A program made the position numbers and the translations under genes. Under the pieces are notes generated by a model that was not told the DNA's origin, ran no database searches, and worked only from the letters and a program-made list of their open reading frames with translations. Shown in pieces: positions 19,550-28,227 of a DNA stretch of 64,000 nt (position 1 is the first letter of the stretch; every line of letters starts with the position of its first letter). The DNA is from Natronohydrobacter thiooxidans (lineage in GTDB: Bacteria; Pseudomonadota; Alphaproteobacteria; Rhodobacterales; Rhodobacteraceae), in NCBI RefSeq assembly GCF_001884735.1, contig NZ_MJAP01000013.1:62001-126000 (forward strand), in the 5' to 3' direction.

Positions 19550-22078
19550 GTGCTCAGAGCGATTCTATCTTTCTTTGGCGGAATTTTCAGTTTCGTCATA
19601 ACCGCGGCTGTTTTCGTTGCAGTCGCGGTCGGGGGCGTGTTCTGGTTCTACAGTCAGGATCTGCCCAATCACGAGCAGCTTGCCAGCTACGCCCCGCCCA
19701 CGATCAGCCGCATCTATTCGGGCGAAGGGCGGTTGATCGACGAATTCGCAACCGAGCGGCGCCTCTTCACGCCGATTGAGGATATCCCCGAGCCGGTGAA
19801 GAACGCTTTCATCGCCGCCGAGGACCGGAATTTCTATGTCCATACCGGTTTTGACGCGCGCGCCATGGCTGTGGTCGCCTATGAGGCTGTCGCATCGCGT
19901 GGCGAGAACCTGCGCGGCGCCTCGACCATCACCCAGCAGGTGATGAAGAACTTTCTGCTCTCCGGGGACCGGACGGGGGAACGCAAGATCAAGGAACTGA
20001 TCCTTGCCAGCCGGGTCGAGGGCACCCTGACGAAGGACCAGATTCTGGAACTCTATCTCAACGAGATCTTTCTGGGGCAGAATTCCTATGGTGTGACCGC
20101 CGCCGCCCAGACCTATTTCAACAAGACCCTGGACGAGCTGGATCTGCATGAGGCCGCCTTTCTGGCAGCCCTGCCGCAAGCCCCGTCGAGCTATCACCCG
20201 GTGCGCAACCGCGACCGCGTGACGGCGCGGCGCAACTATGTTCTGGGTGAGATGCTGCGCAACGGGTTCATCACCAGCACTGAGCATGATGCCGCCCGCG
20301 ACAAGCCGTTGTTGACGGTCCAGTCGGGCGATTTCCCCAATCCGCGCGCCTCGATGCCGTCGCGGGATTATTTCACCGATGAAGTGCGCCGCCAGTTGTC
20401 AGGGACGTTCGGCGAGGAAGAATTCTTCGCGGGCGGGCTGTCGATCCGCGCGACCATCGACCCCGAGATGCAGATCCATGCCGCCCATGCGCTGCAACGC
20501 GCGCTGGAGGAGTATGATCGCGGGCTTGGGCGGTTGCGGACCACGGGCCACACCATCGAGCCCGAGCAACTCGGGGACGAGGGGGCATGGCGCACTGCGC
20601 TGGCCGATCTGGAACTCGCGCGCGACATCACGCTGGGCAATCGCTGGTATCCGGCGGTCGTGTTGGAGGTCAGTGCCGACAGCGCCCGGCTGGGGATCGA
20701 GGCTGTTGCCACTGATTACCACGCGCCCCATGTGGTCGAACGGGCCGATATCAACTGGGCGCGGGGGTCGCTGTCGGACAATCTGAATGTGGGCGATGTG
20801 GTCTATGTGCGCCGCGTTACCTCGGACAGCGATGGTAGCCATATCCGCTGGTCGCTGCGGCAGGTGCCGAATGTGCAGGGCGGCTTCATGGCGATGGACG
20901 TCAATACCGGCCGGGTGATCGCCATGCAGGGCGGTTTTTCCTACCAGCATTCGGTTTTCAACCGGGCGACACAGGCGCAGCGTCAGCCGGGGTCTGCCTA
21001 TAAGCCCTTCGTCTATGCGGCAGCGCTTGACAGCGGCTTCACGCCTGCCACCATCGTCAATGATGCGCCCATCGAGGTGAACACACCGCAGGGGATCTGG
21101 CGCCCCACCAATGCGTCGAACCAGTTCTACGGGCCGACCCCGGTGCGGCGCGGGATCGAGTTGTCGCGCAACCTGATGACTATTCGCCTTGCGCAGGAAA
21201 TCGGCATGGATGTCGTCGGGGGCTATGCCGAACGTTTTGGCGTCTATGACCGGGCACAGCAATTCCTGGCCGCCTCGCTCGGGTCGCAGGAGACCACGCT
21301 GTTTCGCATGGTGGCGGCCTATGCCATGTTCGCCAATGGCGGCGAGCGTGTGGAACCCACGCTGGTGGACCGTGTGCAGGATCGCTGGGGCAAGACGATC
21401 TACCGTCATGACCAGCGCAACTGTGTCGATTGCGACGAGCGGGCCTTGCCTTCGGGCCGCACCCCCTGGATCACGCACAGACGCGCGCGGGTGATGGATG
21501 CGGTCACGGCCTATCAGCTGACCTCGATGATGCAGGGCGTGGTCGAACGCGGAACCGCCGCGCGCACCGTGAACCTGCCGGTCCCGACGGCGGGCAAGAC
21601 CGGCACCACCAACGAAGCGCGCGATGTCTGGTTCGTGGGCTATACCTCGAATATCGTCGCCGGGTGCTATATCGGCTATGACCAGCCGCGCCCACTGGGG
21701 CGTGGCGCCGGGGGTGGCACGATCTGCGGCCCGGTCTTCAATGAGTTCATGCTGGAAGCAGTCAAGAAATATGGTGGCGGGCGGTTCCGCGTGCCCGAAG
21801 GCGGCTATTTCATGAAGATCGACCGCAATACCGGCGCGCGTCTGCCCGATGATGCAACCGGGGCGAATGTGGTGATGGAATTCTTCCGCGAAGGCGTCGA
21901 GCCGATCTTCGGTCTGGCGGCTGTGATTGACGGGGGCTTCTCGCTGGGTTCTGATCTGCCGATGTTCACACCGGGCGAGAGCTACGAGGCGTTGCAGAAC
22001 CCCGATGCCGGACGCGGTCAGGTGCAGCAGCGCGCGCCCGCAAGCCTTGGCACAATCTCGACAGGCGGGCTCTACTGA
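19550..22078 (+). CDS. mrcA: Penicillin-binding protein 1A (bifunctional transglycosylase/transpeptidase)
   Basis: Polymerises and cross-links peptidoglycan. The GTG at 19550 (AAGAGG six bases upstream) gives 842 residues: one membrane anchor (about 8-35), a GT51 transglycosylase with the catalytic glutamate Glu91 in AAEDRNFY and RGASTITQQVMKN nearby, an OB-like insertion, and the transpeptidase with SAYK (Ser482-Lys485), SRN (539-541) and KTG (683-685). The three active-site motifs are intact. The C-terminal tail after about residue 770 is low in recognisable structure. An upstream in-frame ATG at 19475 lacks a ribosome site. Confidence 0.95.
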   Translation: MLRAILSFFGGIFSFVITAAVFVAVAVGGVFWFYSQDLPNHEQLASYAPPTISRIYSGEGRLIDEFATERRLFTPIEDIPEPVKNAFIAAEDRNFYVHTGFDARAMAVVAYEAVASRGENLRGASTITQQVMKNFLLSGDRTGERKIKELILASRVEGTLTKDQILELYLNEIFLGQNSYGVTAAAQTYFNKTLDELDLHEAAFLAALPQAPSSYHPVRNRDRVTARRNYVLGEMLRNGFITSTEHDAARDKPLLTVQSGDFPNPRASMPSRDYFTDEVRRQLSGTFGEEEFFAGGLSIRATIDPEMQIHAAHALQRALEEYDRGLGRLRTTGHTIEPEQLGDEGAWRTALADLELARDITLGNRWYPAVVLEVSADSARLGIEAVATDYHAPHVVERADINWARGSLSDNLNVGDVVYVRRVTSDSDGSHIRWSLRQVPNVQGGFMAMDVNTGRVIAMQGGFSYQHSVFNRATQAQRQPGSAYKPFVYAAALDSGFTPATIVNDAPIEVNTPQGIWRPTNASNQFYGPTPVRRGIELSRNLMTIRLAQEIGMDVVGGYAERFGVYDRAQQFLAASLGSQETTLFRMVAAYAMFANGGERVEPTLVDRVQDRWGKTIYRHDQRNCVDCDERALPSGRTPWITHRRARVMDAVTAYQLTSMMQGVVERGTAARTVNLPVPTAGKTGTTNEARDVWFVGYTSNIVAGCYIGYDQPRPLGRGAGGGTICGPVFNEFMLEAVKKYGGGRFRVPEGGYFMKIDRNTGARLPDDATGANVVMEFFREGVEPIFGLAAVIDGGFSLGSDLPMFTPGESYEALQNPDAGRGQVQQRAPASLGTISTGGLY

Positions 22079-22152
22079 GCCGCGCTTGCCCCTTCGGGCG
22101 CGCCGCGCTATGCACGCGCTTGAACAGACTGATCAGCGAATGGTGAGACGGA

Positions 22153-23280
22153 ATGCGCTCTGAGACGCAAGGCCATATTGATGCGATCCGCAAATCCCTG
22201 ACCCTGCTGGGCCAGCGGATGGACATTGAAACGGCCCCGCACCGGCTGGAAGAATTTGACGCGATGTCGGAAGATCCGGCGCTCTGGAATGACCCCGCGC
22301 GCGCGCAGGCGCTGATGCGGGACCGCCGCTTGTTGGCCGATGCGCTGGAAACCTACCGCTCGCTCTCGCGCGAGATGGAGGATCAGGTCGGGCTGATCGA
22401 ACTGGGCGAAGCCGAGGGCGATACCGAGATCGTGGCGGAAGCCGAATCCGAACTGGCCAAGCTGGCCAGGGTCGCCGCCGAGAAAGAGCTTGAGGCGCTG
22501 CTGAACGGCGAAGCTGACAGCAATGACACGTTCCTTGAGATCAATGCCGGCGCAGGCGGGACGGAAAGCTGCGATTGGGCGTCGATGCTGGCGCGGATGT
22601 ATGTCCGATGGGCCGAGAAGCGCGGCTACACGGTCGAGATGATGAGCGAGAGCGCGGGCGAGGAAGCGGGCATCCGTTCGGTCGCCTACAAGATCAGCGG
22701 CCATAATGCCTATGGCTGGCTGAAATCGGAATCCGGCGTGCACCGGCTGGTGCGGATCTCGCCCTATGACAGTTCTGCGCGCAGGCATACTTCGTTCAGT
22801 TCGGTCTGGGTCTATCCGGTGGTGGATGACAATATCGAGATCGAGATCAACCCCTCGGATATCCGCATCGACACCTATCGCTCTTCGGGCGCGGGCGGGC
22901 AGCATGTCAACACCACGGATTCGGCGGTGCGGATCACGCATATTCCGACGGGTATCGTGACCACATCGAGCCAGAAATCGCAGCATCAGAACCGCGAGAT
23001 CGCGATGAATGCGCTGAAATCGCGGCTCTATGAGATGGAATTGCGCAAGCGCACCGAAGCCATCGAGGCCGCGCATGACGCCAAGGGCGATGCAGGCTGG
23101 GGCAATCAGATCCGCTCTTATGTGCTGCATCCCTATCAGATGGTGAAAGACCTGCGCACTGGGTTCGAGACATCGGATACCCAGGGCGTGCTGGACGGGG
23201 CGCTGGACGGGCTGATGGCGGCGACACTGGCGCGGGATGTTGCCGGAAAATCGCGGGCCGAGGCGACGGCGGGCGATTGA
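22153..23280 (+). CDS. prfB: Peptide chain release factor 2
   Basis: Recognises UAA and UGA stop codons and triggers peptide release. The 375-residue frame is continuous from its ATG; there is no in-frame UGA near codon 26, so the programmed frameshift used by many bacteria is absent. The catalytic GGQ is at residues 248-250. The codon-recognition tripeptide at 203-205 reads SPY instead of the textbook SPF, within [16 protein letters not shown]. The rest of the domain is normal. It follows the PBP1A gene by 74 bases. Confidence 0.96.
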   Translation: MRSETQGHIDAIRKSLTLLGQRMDIETAPHRLEEFDAMSEDPALWNDPARAQALMRDRRLLADALETYRSLSREMEDQVGLIELGEAEGDTEIVAEAESELAKLARVAAEKELEALLNGEADSNDTFLEINAGAGGTESCDWASMLARMYVRWAEKRGYTVEMMSESAGEEAGIRSVAYKISGHNAYGWLKSESGVHRLVRISPYDSSARRHTSFSSVWVYPVVDDNIEIEINPSDIRIDTYRSSGAGGQHVNTTDSAVRITHIPTGIVTTSSQKSQHQNREIAMNALKSRLYEMELRKRTEAIEAAHDAKGDAGWGNQIRSYVLHPYQMVKDLRTGFETSDTQGVLDGALDGLMAATLARDVAGKSRAEATAGD

Positions 23281-23397
23281 GCGCGGCTAACCCGGATGTG
23301 ACCGCAATCCCCTGACCGGCGGCGCGGATTTTCTTGCGCGGCAGTATGTCGCAGGCTTAGACTTCTGGCATTTCAGGTCAGAAGAGGAGTCCAGCGC

Positions 23398-24174
23398 ATG
23401 TCCGGCACCACGCTTCAGTCATCGGCCTCTCATCGGGCCAGCCCGCGCAATCTTGAGATAGCCGATCTGCGCGCGGCGCTTGCGGCGGGCTTCGCCGATT
23501 TCAGGGCCGCGCCCGCTTTCGGCCTTTTCTTCGCATTGGTCTATGTGCTGGGTGGGCTGGCGCTCTGGTTCGGTCTGGGGGCGGCGGGTCAGCCGGTCTG
23601 GTTCGTTCCCATCGCGGCCGGGTTTCCCCTGCTGGCGCCGTTTGCGGCCATCGGTCTTTATGAGGTCAGCCGTCGTCGCGAAGCGGGCGAGCCGTTGCTC
23701 TGGCGGCCGGTGCTGGGCGCGCTGAAAGGGCGGGGCGATGGCCAGCTTGCGCTGATGGCCGTTTGCGTGCTGATCATCTTCGGCTTCTGGATCATCCTCG
23801 CGCGCGGCATTTTCGCGATCTTCATGGCGCAGAGCGGGATCGGATTCGAAAGCCTTGGTCTGCTGGTCACGGGCAGCGGAATCCTGATGCTGCTGGTTGG
23901 AACGATGGTGGGCGCGGTCGTGGCGCTCGCGCTTTTCTCGATCACGGTGATCAGCCTGCCGATGCTGCTGGACCGCGAGGTGGATTTTGCCACCGCCCTG
24001 ATCGCCAGTATCGAGACAGTGCGCAGTAATCCGCAGGTCATGCTGCGCTGGGCGGCACTGATCGCGGCCATCATGATCGTGGCGATGGCCCCGGCCTTTC
24101 TGGGCCTGTTCATTGCCCTGCCGGTTCTCGGGCATGCAACCTGGCATCTCTACCGGCGCGCGATTGCTGACTGA
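23398..24174 (+). CDS. DUF2189 family membrane protein (first of a tandem pair)
   Basis: A 258-residue integral membrane protein with about six hydrophobic segments and a short polar N-terminus. It has the features of DUF2189: an ALYVLGGLALW-like first helix, PLLAPFAAIGLYEVSRR, a central Trp-rich helix, LDREVDFATALIASIETV, and the terminal LPVLGHATWHLYRRA. The function of the family is unknown. The next gene encodes a close paralogue of nearly the same length, so the pair arose by duplication. A GAGGAG ribosome site precedes the ATG. Confidence 0.85.
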   Translation: MSGTTLQSSASHRASPRNLEIADLRAALAAGFADFRAAPAFGLFFALVYVLGGLALWFGLGAAGQPVWFVPIAAGFPLLAPFAAIGLYEVSRRREAGEPLLWRPVLGALKGRGDGQLALMAVCVLIIFGFWIILARGIFAIFMAQSGIGFESLGLLVTGSGILMLLVGTMVGAVVALALFSITVISLPMLLDREVDFATALIASIETVRSNPQVMLRWAALIAAIMIVAMAPAFLGLFIALPVLGHATWHLYRRAIAD

Positions 24175-24278
24175 GCAGCCGAGATTTCACGCCAAGGACC
24201 ACGCGTTCCGGCGCGAATTTCCTTGCGCGGCTTTCCGGCGCAGTTCTATCCTTCGCTCAGGGAACCGGAGGAAATCTT

Positions 24279-25061
24279 ATGTCTGACCACATGTCCAGCG
24301 CGGCGCACCTGCCGCCATCGCCTGTTCCGGCACCTCAGAAACTGAGCCATGCCGATCTTGCCACGGTCTTGCATGCGGGCCTGCGCGACTTTCTGCGCGC
24401 GCCGATCTTCGGCATCGCCTTCTCGCTGGTCTATGTTCTGGGCGGGCTTGTGCTATATGCGGTGTTTCTCGCCTCGGGGCAAAGCTGGTGGTTCATTCCC
24501 ATCGCCGTCGGGTTTCCACTGCTCGCGCCCTTTGCGGCGACCGGCCTCTATGAGGTCAGCCGCCGACTGGAGCAGAATGAACCGCTGAACTGGACTGCTG
24601 TCGCTGGCTGCGTTCTGGCGCAGAAGGACCGGCAGGTTCCGTCCATGGCGATGGTGATCATGCTGGCTTTCATGTTCTGGGTCTTTGTGGCGCATACGAT
24701 ATTTGCGCTGTTCTTCGGCCTGCGCCCGATCACGAGTTCGACGGCAGAGATGCTGCTGTCAGGGCCGGGGCTGATGATGCTGCTTGTCGGCGGTACGATC
24801 GGCGGGGTGATGGCGGCGACGCTGTTCGCGCTGACGGTCGTTTCGCTTCCGCTGCTCCTGGATCGCGAGGTCGATTTCATCACCGCGATGATCACCTCCT
24901 TCAAGGTCGTGACGACCAATTTCGCGGTCATGGCGGTCTGGGCCGGGCTGATCGCGGTGCTGCTTTTCGCCGGGATGCTGCCGCTGTTTCTCGGGCTGTT
25001 TCTTGTACTGCCTCTGCTCGGGCATGCCAGCTGGCACCTGTATCGCAAGGCCCTTCCCTGA
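24279..25061 (+). CDS. DUF2189 family membrane protein (second of a tandem pair)
   Basis: A 260-residue paralogue of the preceding gene. Shared landmarks in the same order are SLVYVLGGLVLY, PLLAPFAATGLYEVSRRLE, LLLDREVDFITAMITSFKVV and LPLLGHASWHLYRKA. About six membrane segments; polar N-terminus with several prolines. GGAGG precedes the ATG. The two genes are separated by 104 bases, and the sequence just before each start has similar GC-rich wording, as if part of the leader was duplicated with the gene. Function unknown. Confidence 0.85.
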   Translation: MSDHMSSAAHLPPSPVPAPQKLSHADLATVLHAGLRDFLRAPIFGIAFSLVYVLGGLVLYAVFLASGQSWWFIPIAVGFPLLAPFAATGLYEVSRRLEQNEPLNWTAVAGCVLAQKDRQVPSMAMVIMLAFMFWVFVAHTIFALFFGLRPITSSTAEMLLSGPGLMMLLVGGTIGGVMAATLFALTVVSLPLLLDREVDFITAMITSFKVVTTNFAVMAVWAGLIAVLLFAGMLPLFLGLFLVLPLLGHASWHLYRKALP

Positions 25062-25421
25062 GACCTGATTCGCCGCCGGAATCATAGTTAACAAAAAGAG
25101 CTTCCAGGCTTCGCGCGCAGGTTGTTCTTTGCGTGCGCGCGGACGCGCCATAGGAGAGGCGCCTGTGACGGGCTTGAACGGATTTGCCGACAAACCGGAT
25201 TGGCCCGCCTCGTTGTTTCTGTTTTGAGAACAATGATGCTGTGTTTTTAGCAGTTTTGTTTCGGCACGCCATGTTTTTGCCGCAAACTACAGGCAAAACC
25301 CGGTACGTTAAGATATGTTGTGCTGTGAAGGGCAATTCTGCTTTGCGCAGAATGTGAAACATATGGTTTTGGGAAGGGTGCAGCAGGCGCCACCCTCGTA
25401 CTTGGTGGAAGGTGAACAGCG
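25062..25421 (+). promoter_or_regulatory. 360-base intergenic region with structured leader before the Hint gene
   Basis: No gene is apparent here. The first half has a weak GATTC/GAATC stem after the DUF2189 stop; from about 25200 the sequence becomes clearly richer in A and T, suiting a promoter, although I cannot assign boxes with confidence. The last 110 bases fold: ATATGTT (25313-25319) pairs with AACATAT (25358-25364) around ATTCTGC-TTTGC-GCAGAAT (25335-25353). Next, GGGTG (25376-25380) can pair with CACCC (25391-25395), or instead CCACC (25390-25394) with GGTGG (25404-25408), which borders the ribosome site GGAAGGTG. The two choices exclude each other. Confidence 0.45.
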
Positions 25422-26507
25422 ATGCCTTTGGTTACAGTTAATGATCTCATCCTGACCCGCGGTACCGGCATTACGACGGAAACCGAGATGGGGACGACCT
25501 TTACCTATGACGACCACCCGGATCTGTCCGAACTCAAGGATGTGCGCGACGGATTGGTGTTCGACACCCCCGAGGGCACATTCGGCAATCTCATCCCGGT
25601 CGGATCGACAGTCGAAATCGACGGTGTGACCTATTCACTGGTCGGGGTGCACGAATTCTGGGGCACCTATACCAAGATTGACCCGGAAACCGGCGAAACC
25701 TTCACCCAGCAAGGCCAGACTGTCGCGCTGACGCTTGAGGGACCGGATGGCGGCACACTCAGTTTCCTGTCTCCCTCCGACACGTTCAACATCGATGACC
25801 CGTGGCTGCCGGGCGCGATCGTGAGTATCGAAGTCTCGTCGCCCCCGGTCGATGAAGGGGTTGTCAACCTGACGCCGGGCAGTGACGACAGCAAGCTGAG
25901 CAATGATGACGATGTTGAAATCCCCTGTTTCGTCGCGGGTACGTTGATCGACACGGCAGAGGGGCGCAAAGCTGTCGAAACGCTTGCGGTCGGTGATCTG
26001 GTGCTGACGCGCGATCATGGTTACATGCCGCTTGTCTGGACGGGCCAGCGCAGCATTGACGCGGCAGAACTGGCCGCGCAGCCGGAATTCGCGGCAGTGT
26101 TGCTGCGTGCGGGATCGCTGGGGCTGAACACCCCCGAGGTGGATACCCGCGTCTCGCCCGCGCACCGCGTTCTGATCTGCGGCGCACAGGCCGAAATGCT
26201 GTTCGGCGAAAAGGAAGTGCTTGTTCCGGCCGGGCATCTGGTCGGGCAGCCGGGCATCGAGCGCGACAGCCGTCCGGTCAGCTATGTGCATGTCATGTTC
26301 GAATCGCACCAGATCGTGCTTGGTGACGGGATGTGGAGCGAGAGCTTCCAGCCCGCCGACCATTCGCTTGACGGGCTGGGTGCCGAGCAACGCGACGAGA
26401 TTCTGGCGCTCTTTCCCGAACTCGCCGGGAAAGCCGGTCAGTCCGCATACACGGCGGCGCGCATGACGCTCAAGGCCCATGAGGCCCGCCTGCTTTTCGC
26501 AGCCTGA
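25422..26507 (+). CDS. Hint (hedgehog/intein) domain protein
   Basis: A 361-residue protein with two parts. Residues 1-165 are acidic, glycine and threonine rich, with beta-strand character and no signal peptide. A Hint domain begins at Cys169 in PCFVAGTLIDTAEG, the classic autoprocessing start, followed by VETLAVGDLVLTRDHGY, SPAHRVLI with the block B-like histidine, and YVHVMFESHQIVLGDGMWSESFQP. Hint domains of this bacterial type are common in Rhodobacterales, often at the end of secreted proteins, but their role is not established. Since nothing extends beyond the domain, cleavage rather than splicing would be expected if it is active. The acidic N-terminal part may use a type I secretion route; that is a guess. 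Confidence 0.85.
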   Translation: MPLVTVNDLILTRGTGITTETEMGTTFTYDDHPDLSELKDVRDGLVFDTPEGTFGNLIPVGSTVEIDGVTYSLVGVHEFWGTYTKIDPETGETFTQQGQTVALTLEGPDGGTLSFLSPSDTFNIDDPWLPGAIVSIEVSSPPVDEGVVNLTPGSDDSKLSNDDDVEIPCFVAGTLIDTAEGRKAVETLAVGDLVLTRDHGYMPLVWTGQRSIDAAELAAQPEFAAVLLRAGSLGLNTPEVDTRVSPAHRVLICGAQAEMLFGEKEVLVPAGHLVGQPGIERDSRPVSYVHVMFESHQIVLGDGMWSESFQPADHSLDGLGAEQRDEILALFPELAGKAGQSAYTAARMTLKAHEARLLFAA

Positions 26508-26528
26508 TTTTTCCTGACAGTTTACCCG

Positions 26529-26560
26529 AAGCGCTCTGCCTCTGGCGGGGCGCTTTTTCC
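26529..26560 (+). terminator. Rho-independent terminator after the Hint gene
   Basis: AAGCGC-TCTGCC pairs with GGCGGG-GCGCTT (12 pairs, two of them wobble) around a TCT loop, and the stem runs straight into TTTTT then CC. It lies 22 bases after the stop codon. This is one of the clearest intrinsic terminators in the window and makes the Hint gene a separate transcription unit. Confidence 0.88.
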
Positions 26561-26645
26561 TTTGTGGCGCCGCTCCATGTTCAAGCGCGAGGGCTGGACA
26601 GTCTGCGCCAGTCAGGGCAATCTGGCCGCAAAGAAGGAGTATTAC

Positions 26646-27086
26646 ATGCCAGCAGTTCGGGGCCGCAGTATTCTTACCACGCTTTTCGGAGTAGTCGGGC
26701 TTTTCTGGTTTGGCTTTCACGCGCTGGAATATGTTCATGGGCGCTATGATGCGCTGGCGGGCTATCTGCCCTTGCCTGTTCCCATGGGGTTGGGCGGTCT
26801 GTTCGATGCCATGCCGCAATGGGCGGGACTGGCGCTGACCCTGACCATCTGGACGGGGCTGCTTGGCGCGCTACTCTTGTTGCTGGGCGATCGCGCGTCG
26901 GTGCTGTTGCTGGCCCTGACACTTCTGGTGGCACTTGTGACGCTGGTCTGGGGCGCGCTTGCCTTTGCGCAGGGCCTGACCGAACTCGGGCAGATAAGTC
27001 CGCTGTTCTTCGGTGCGGGTCAGGCTGCCGTGGCTTTCGGGCTATGGCTGTTTGCGCGCACTGCCAAGCGCTACGGCTCGCTCTGA
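26646..27086 (+). CDS. Small four-helix membrane protein of unknown function
   Basis: A 146-residue protein with four predicted membrane segments (about residues 10-28, 55-78, 80-105 and 112-138) and a basic C-terminus. The start at 26646 has a strong AAGGAG ribosome site; the frame is open upstream to 26562 but that part runs from the terminator of the preceding gene. General shape resembles DoxX-type or related small integral membrane proteins, but I do not see a decisive motif. It lies 97 bases before cysK and could be co-transcribed with it. Confidence 0.7.
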   Translation: MPAVRGRSILTTLFGVVGLFWFGFHALEYVHGRYDALAGYLPLPVPMGLGGLFDAMPQWAGLALTLTIWTGLLGALLLLLGDRASVLLLALTLLVALVTLVWGALAFAQGLTELGQISPLFFGAGQAAVAFGLWLFARTAKRYGSL

Positions 27087-27183
27087 CGCCTGGTTTTCTT
27101 GCCCCGGTCACAGCTGCGTCAGGGGCGCTTGTGATCGCGCGCCGCTTCATGGACGGTGCGCAACATTGTCATTGGAGTCTGAC

Positions 27184-28218
27184 ATGACCCTTCATGCAAA
27201 CCTGTCCGCTGCGATAGGGAACACCCCGCTGATCCGCCTGAACAAGGCCAGCGCCGCCACGGGTTGCGAGATCCTCGGCAAGGCCGAGTTCCTCAATCCC
27301 GGCCAGTCGGTCAAGGATCGCGCCGCGCTCTATATCATCCGTGACGCTGTGGCGCGCGGCGAGCTCAAGCCCGGCGGCACGATTGTCGAAGGGACTGCAG
27401 GCAATACCGGGATCGGTCTGGCGCTGGTGGGGGCCTCGATGGGATTTCGCACTGTCATCGTCATTCCCGAAACCCAGAGTCAGGAAAAGAAGGACATGCT
27501 GCGCCTCGCTGGCGCAGAACTGGTCGAAGTGCCTGCCGCGCCCTATCGTAACCCGAACAATTATGTGCGCTATTCCGGGCGTCTTGCGGCCGCGCTTGCC
27601 AAGACGGAACCCAAAGGGGCAATCTGGGCCAATCAGTTCGACAATGTGGCCAACCGGCAGGCGCATCTGGAAACCACCGGCCCCGAGATCTGGGAACAGA
27701 CCGGTGGCAAGGTCGATGGCTTCATCTGTGCTGTGGGCTCTGGCGGCACGCTCGCGGGGGTTGCTCAGGCGCTTCAGCCCAAGGGCGTGAAGATCGGGCT
27801 GGCCGATCCCATGGGCGCGGCGCTTTACAGCTTCTACACGACCGGCGAGATGGTATCCGAGGGCACATCCATCACCGAAGGCATCGGGCAGGGGCGGATC
27901 ACGGCCAATCTCGAAGGCATGCAGCCGGATTTCTGCGCGCAGATTCCCGACGAAGAAGCGCTGCCGATTGTCTTTGATTTGCTGGCCGAGGAGGGGTTGT
28001 GCCTTGGGGGGTCGTCCGGGGTGAATGTGGCCGGCGCGATCCGCATGGCGCGCGAGATGGGGCCGGGGCATACCATCGTGACGGTGCTGTGCGACTATGG
28101 CACGCGCTACCAGTCGAAACTGTTCAACCCCGAGTTCCTGCGCGGCAAGGGCTTGCCCGTGCCGGAATGGCTGGCACGCTCCGCCCGGTCCCTGCCACCC
28201 GTTTTCGAGGATGCATAA
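27184..28218 (+). CDS. cysK: Cysteine synthase A (O-acetylserine sulfhydrylase)
   Basis: PLP enzyme that makes cysteine from O-acetylserine and sulfide. The 344-residue protein has the PLP lysine Lys44 in NPGQSVKDRAA, and the substrate loop at residues 71-76 reads TAGNTG, where most CysK proteins have TSGNTG; GSGGTLAG forms the phosphate-binding site. It is about 20-30 residues longer than E. coli CysK. GGAG precedes the ATG, which rules out the longer upstream frame. The mscS-type gene follows nine bases later. The altered loop leaves room for a somewhat different acceptor or donor, so the exact substrate is less certain than the fold. Confidence 0.88.
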   Translation: MTLHANLSAAIGNTPLIRLNKASAATGCEILGKAEFLNPGQSVKDRAALYIIRDAVARGELKPGGTIVEGTAGNTGIGLALVGASMGFRTVIVIPETQSQEKKDMLRLAGAELVEVPAAPYRNPNNYVRYSGRLAAALAKTEPKGAIWANQFDNVANRQAHLETTGPEIWEQTGGKVDGFICAVGSGGTLAGVAQALQPKGVKIGLADPMGAALYSFYTTGEMVSEGTSITEGIGQGRITANLEGMQPDFCAQIPDEEALPIVFDLLAEEGLCLGGSSGVNVAGAIRMAREMGPGHTIVTVLCDYGTRYQSKLFNPEFLRGKGLPVPEWLARSARSLPPVFEDA

Positions 28219-28227
28219 GGGACCGCA

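Noticed and set aside
27013..27183. Extension of cysK by 57 codons upstream
   Set aside because: The extension overlaps the preceding membrane-protein gene and does not resemble cysteine synthase; the ATG at 27184 has its own GGAG site.
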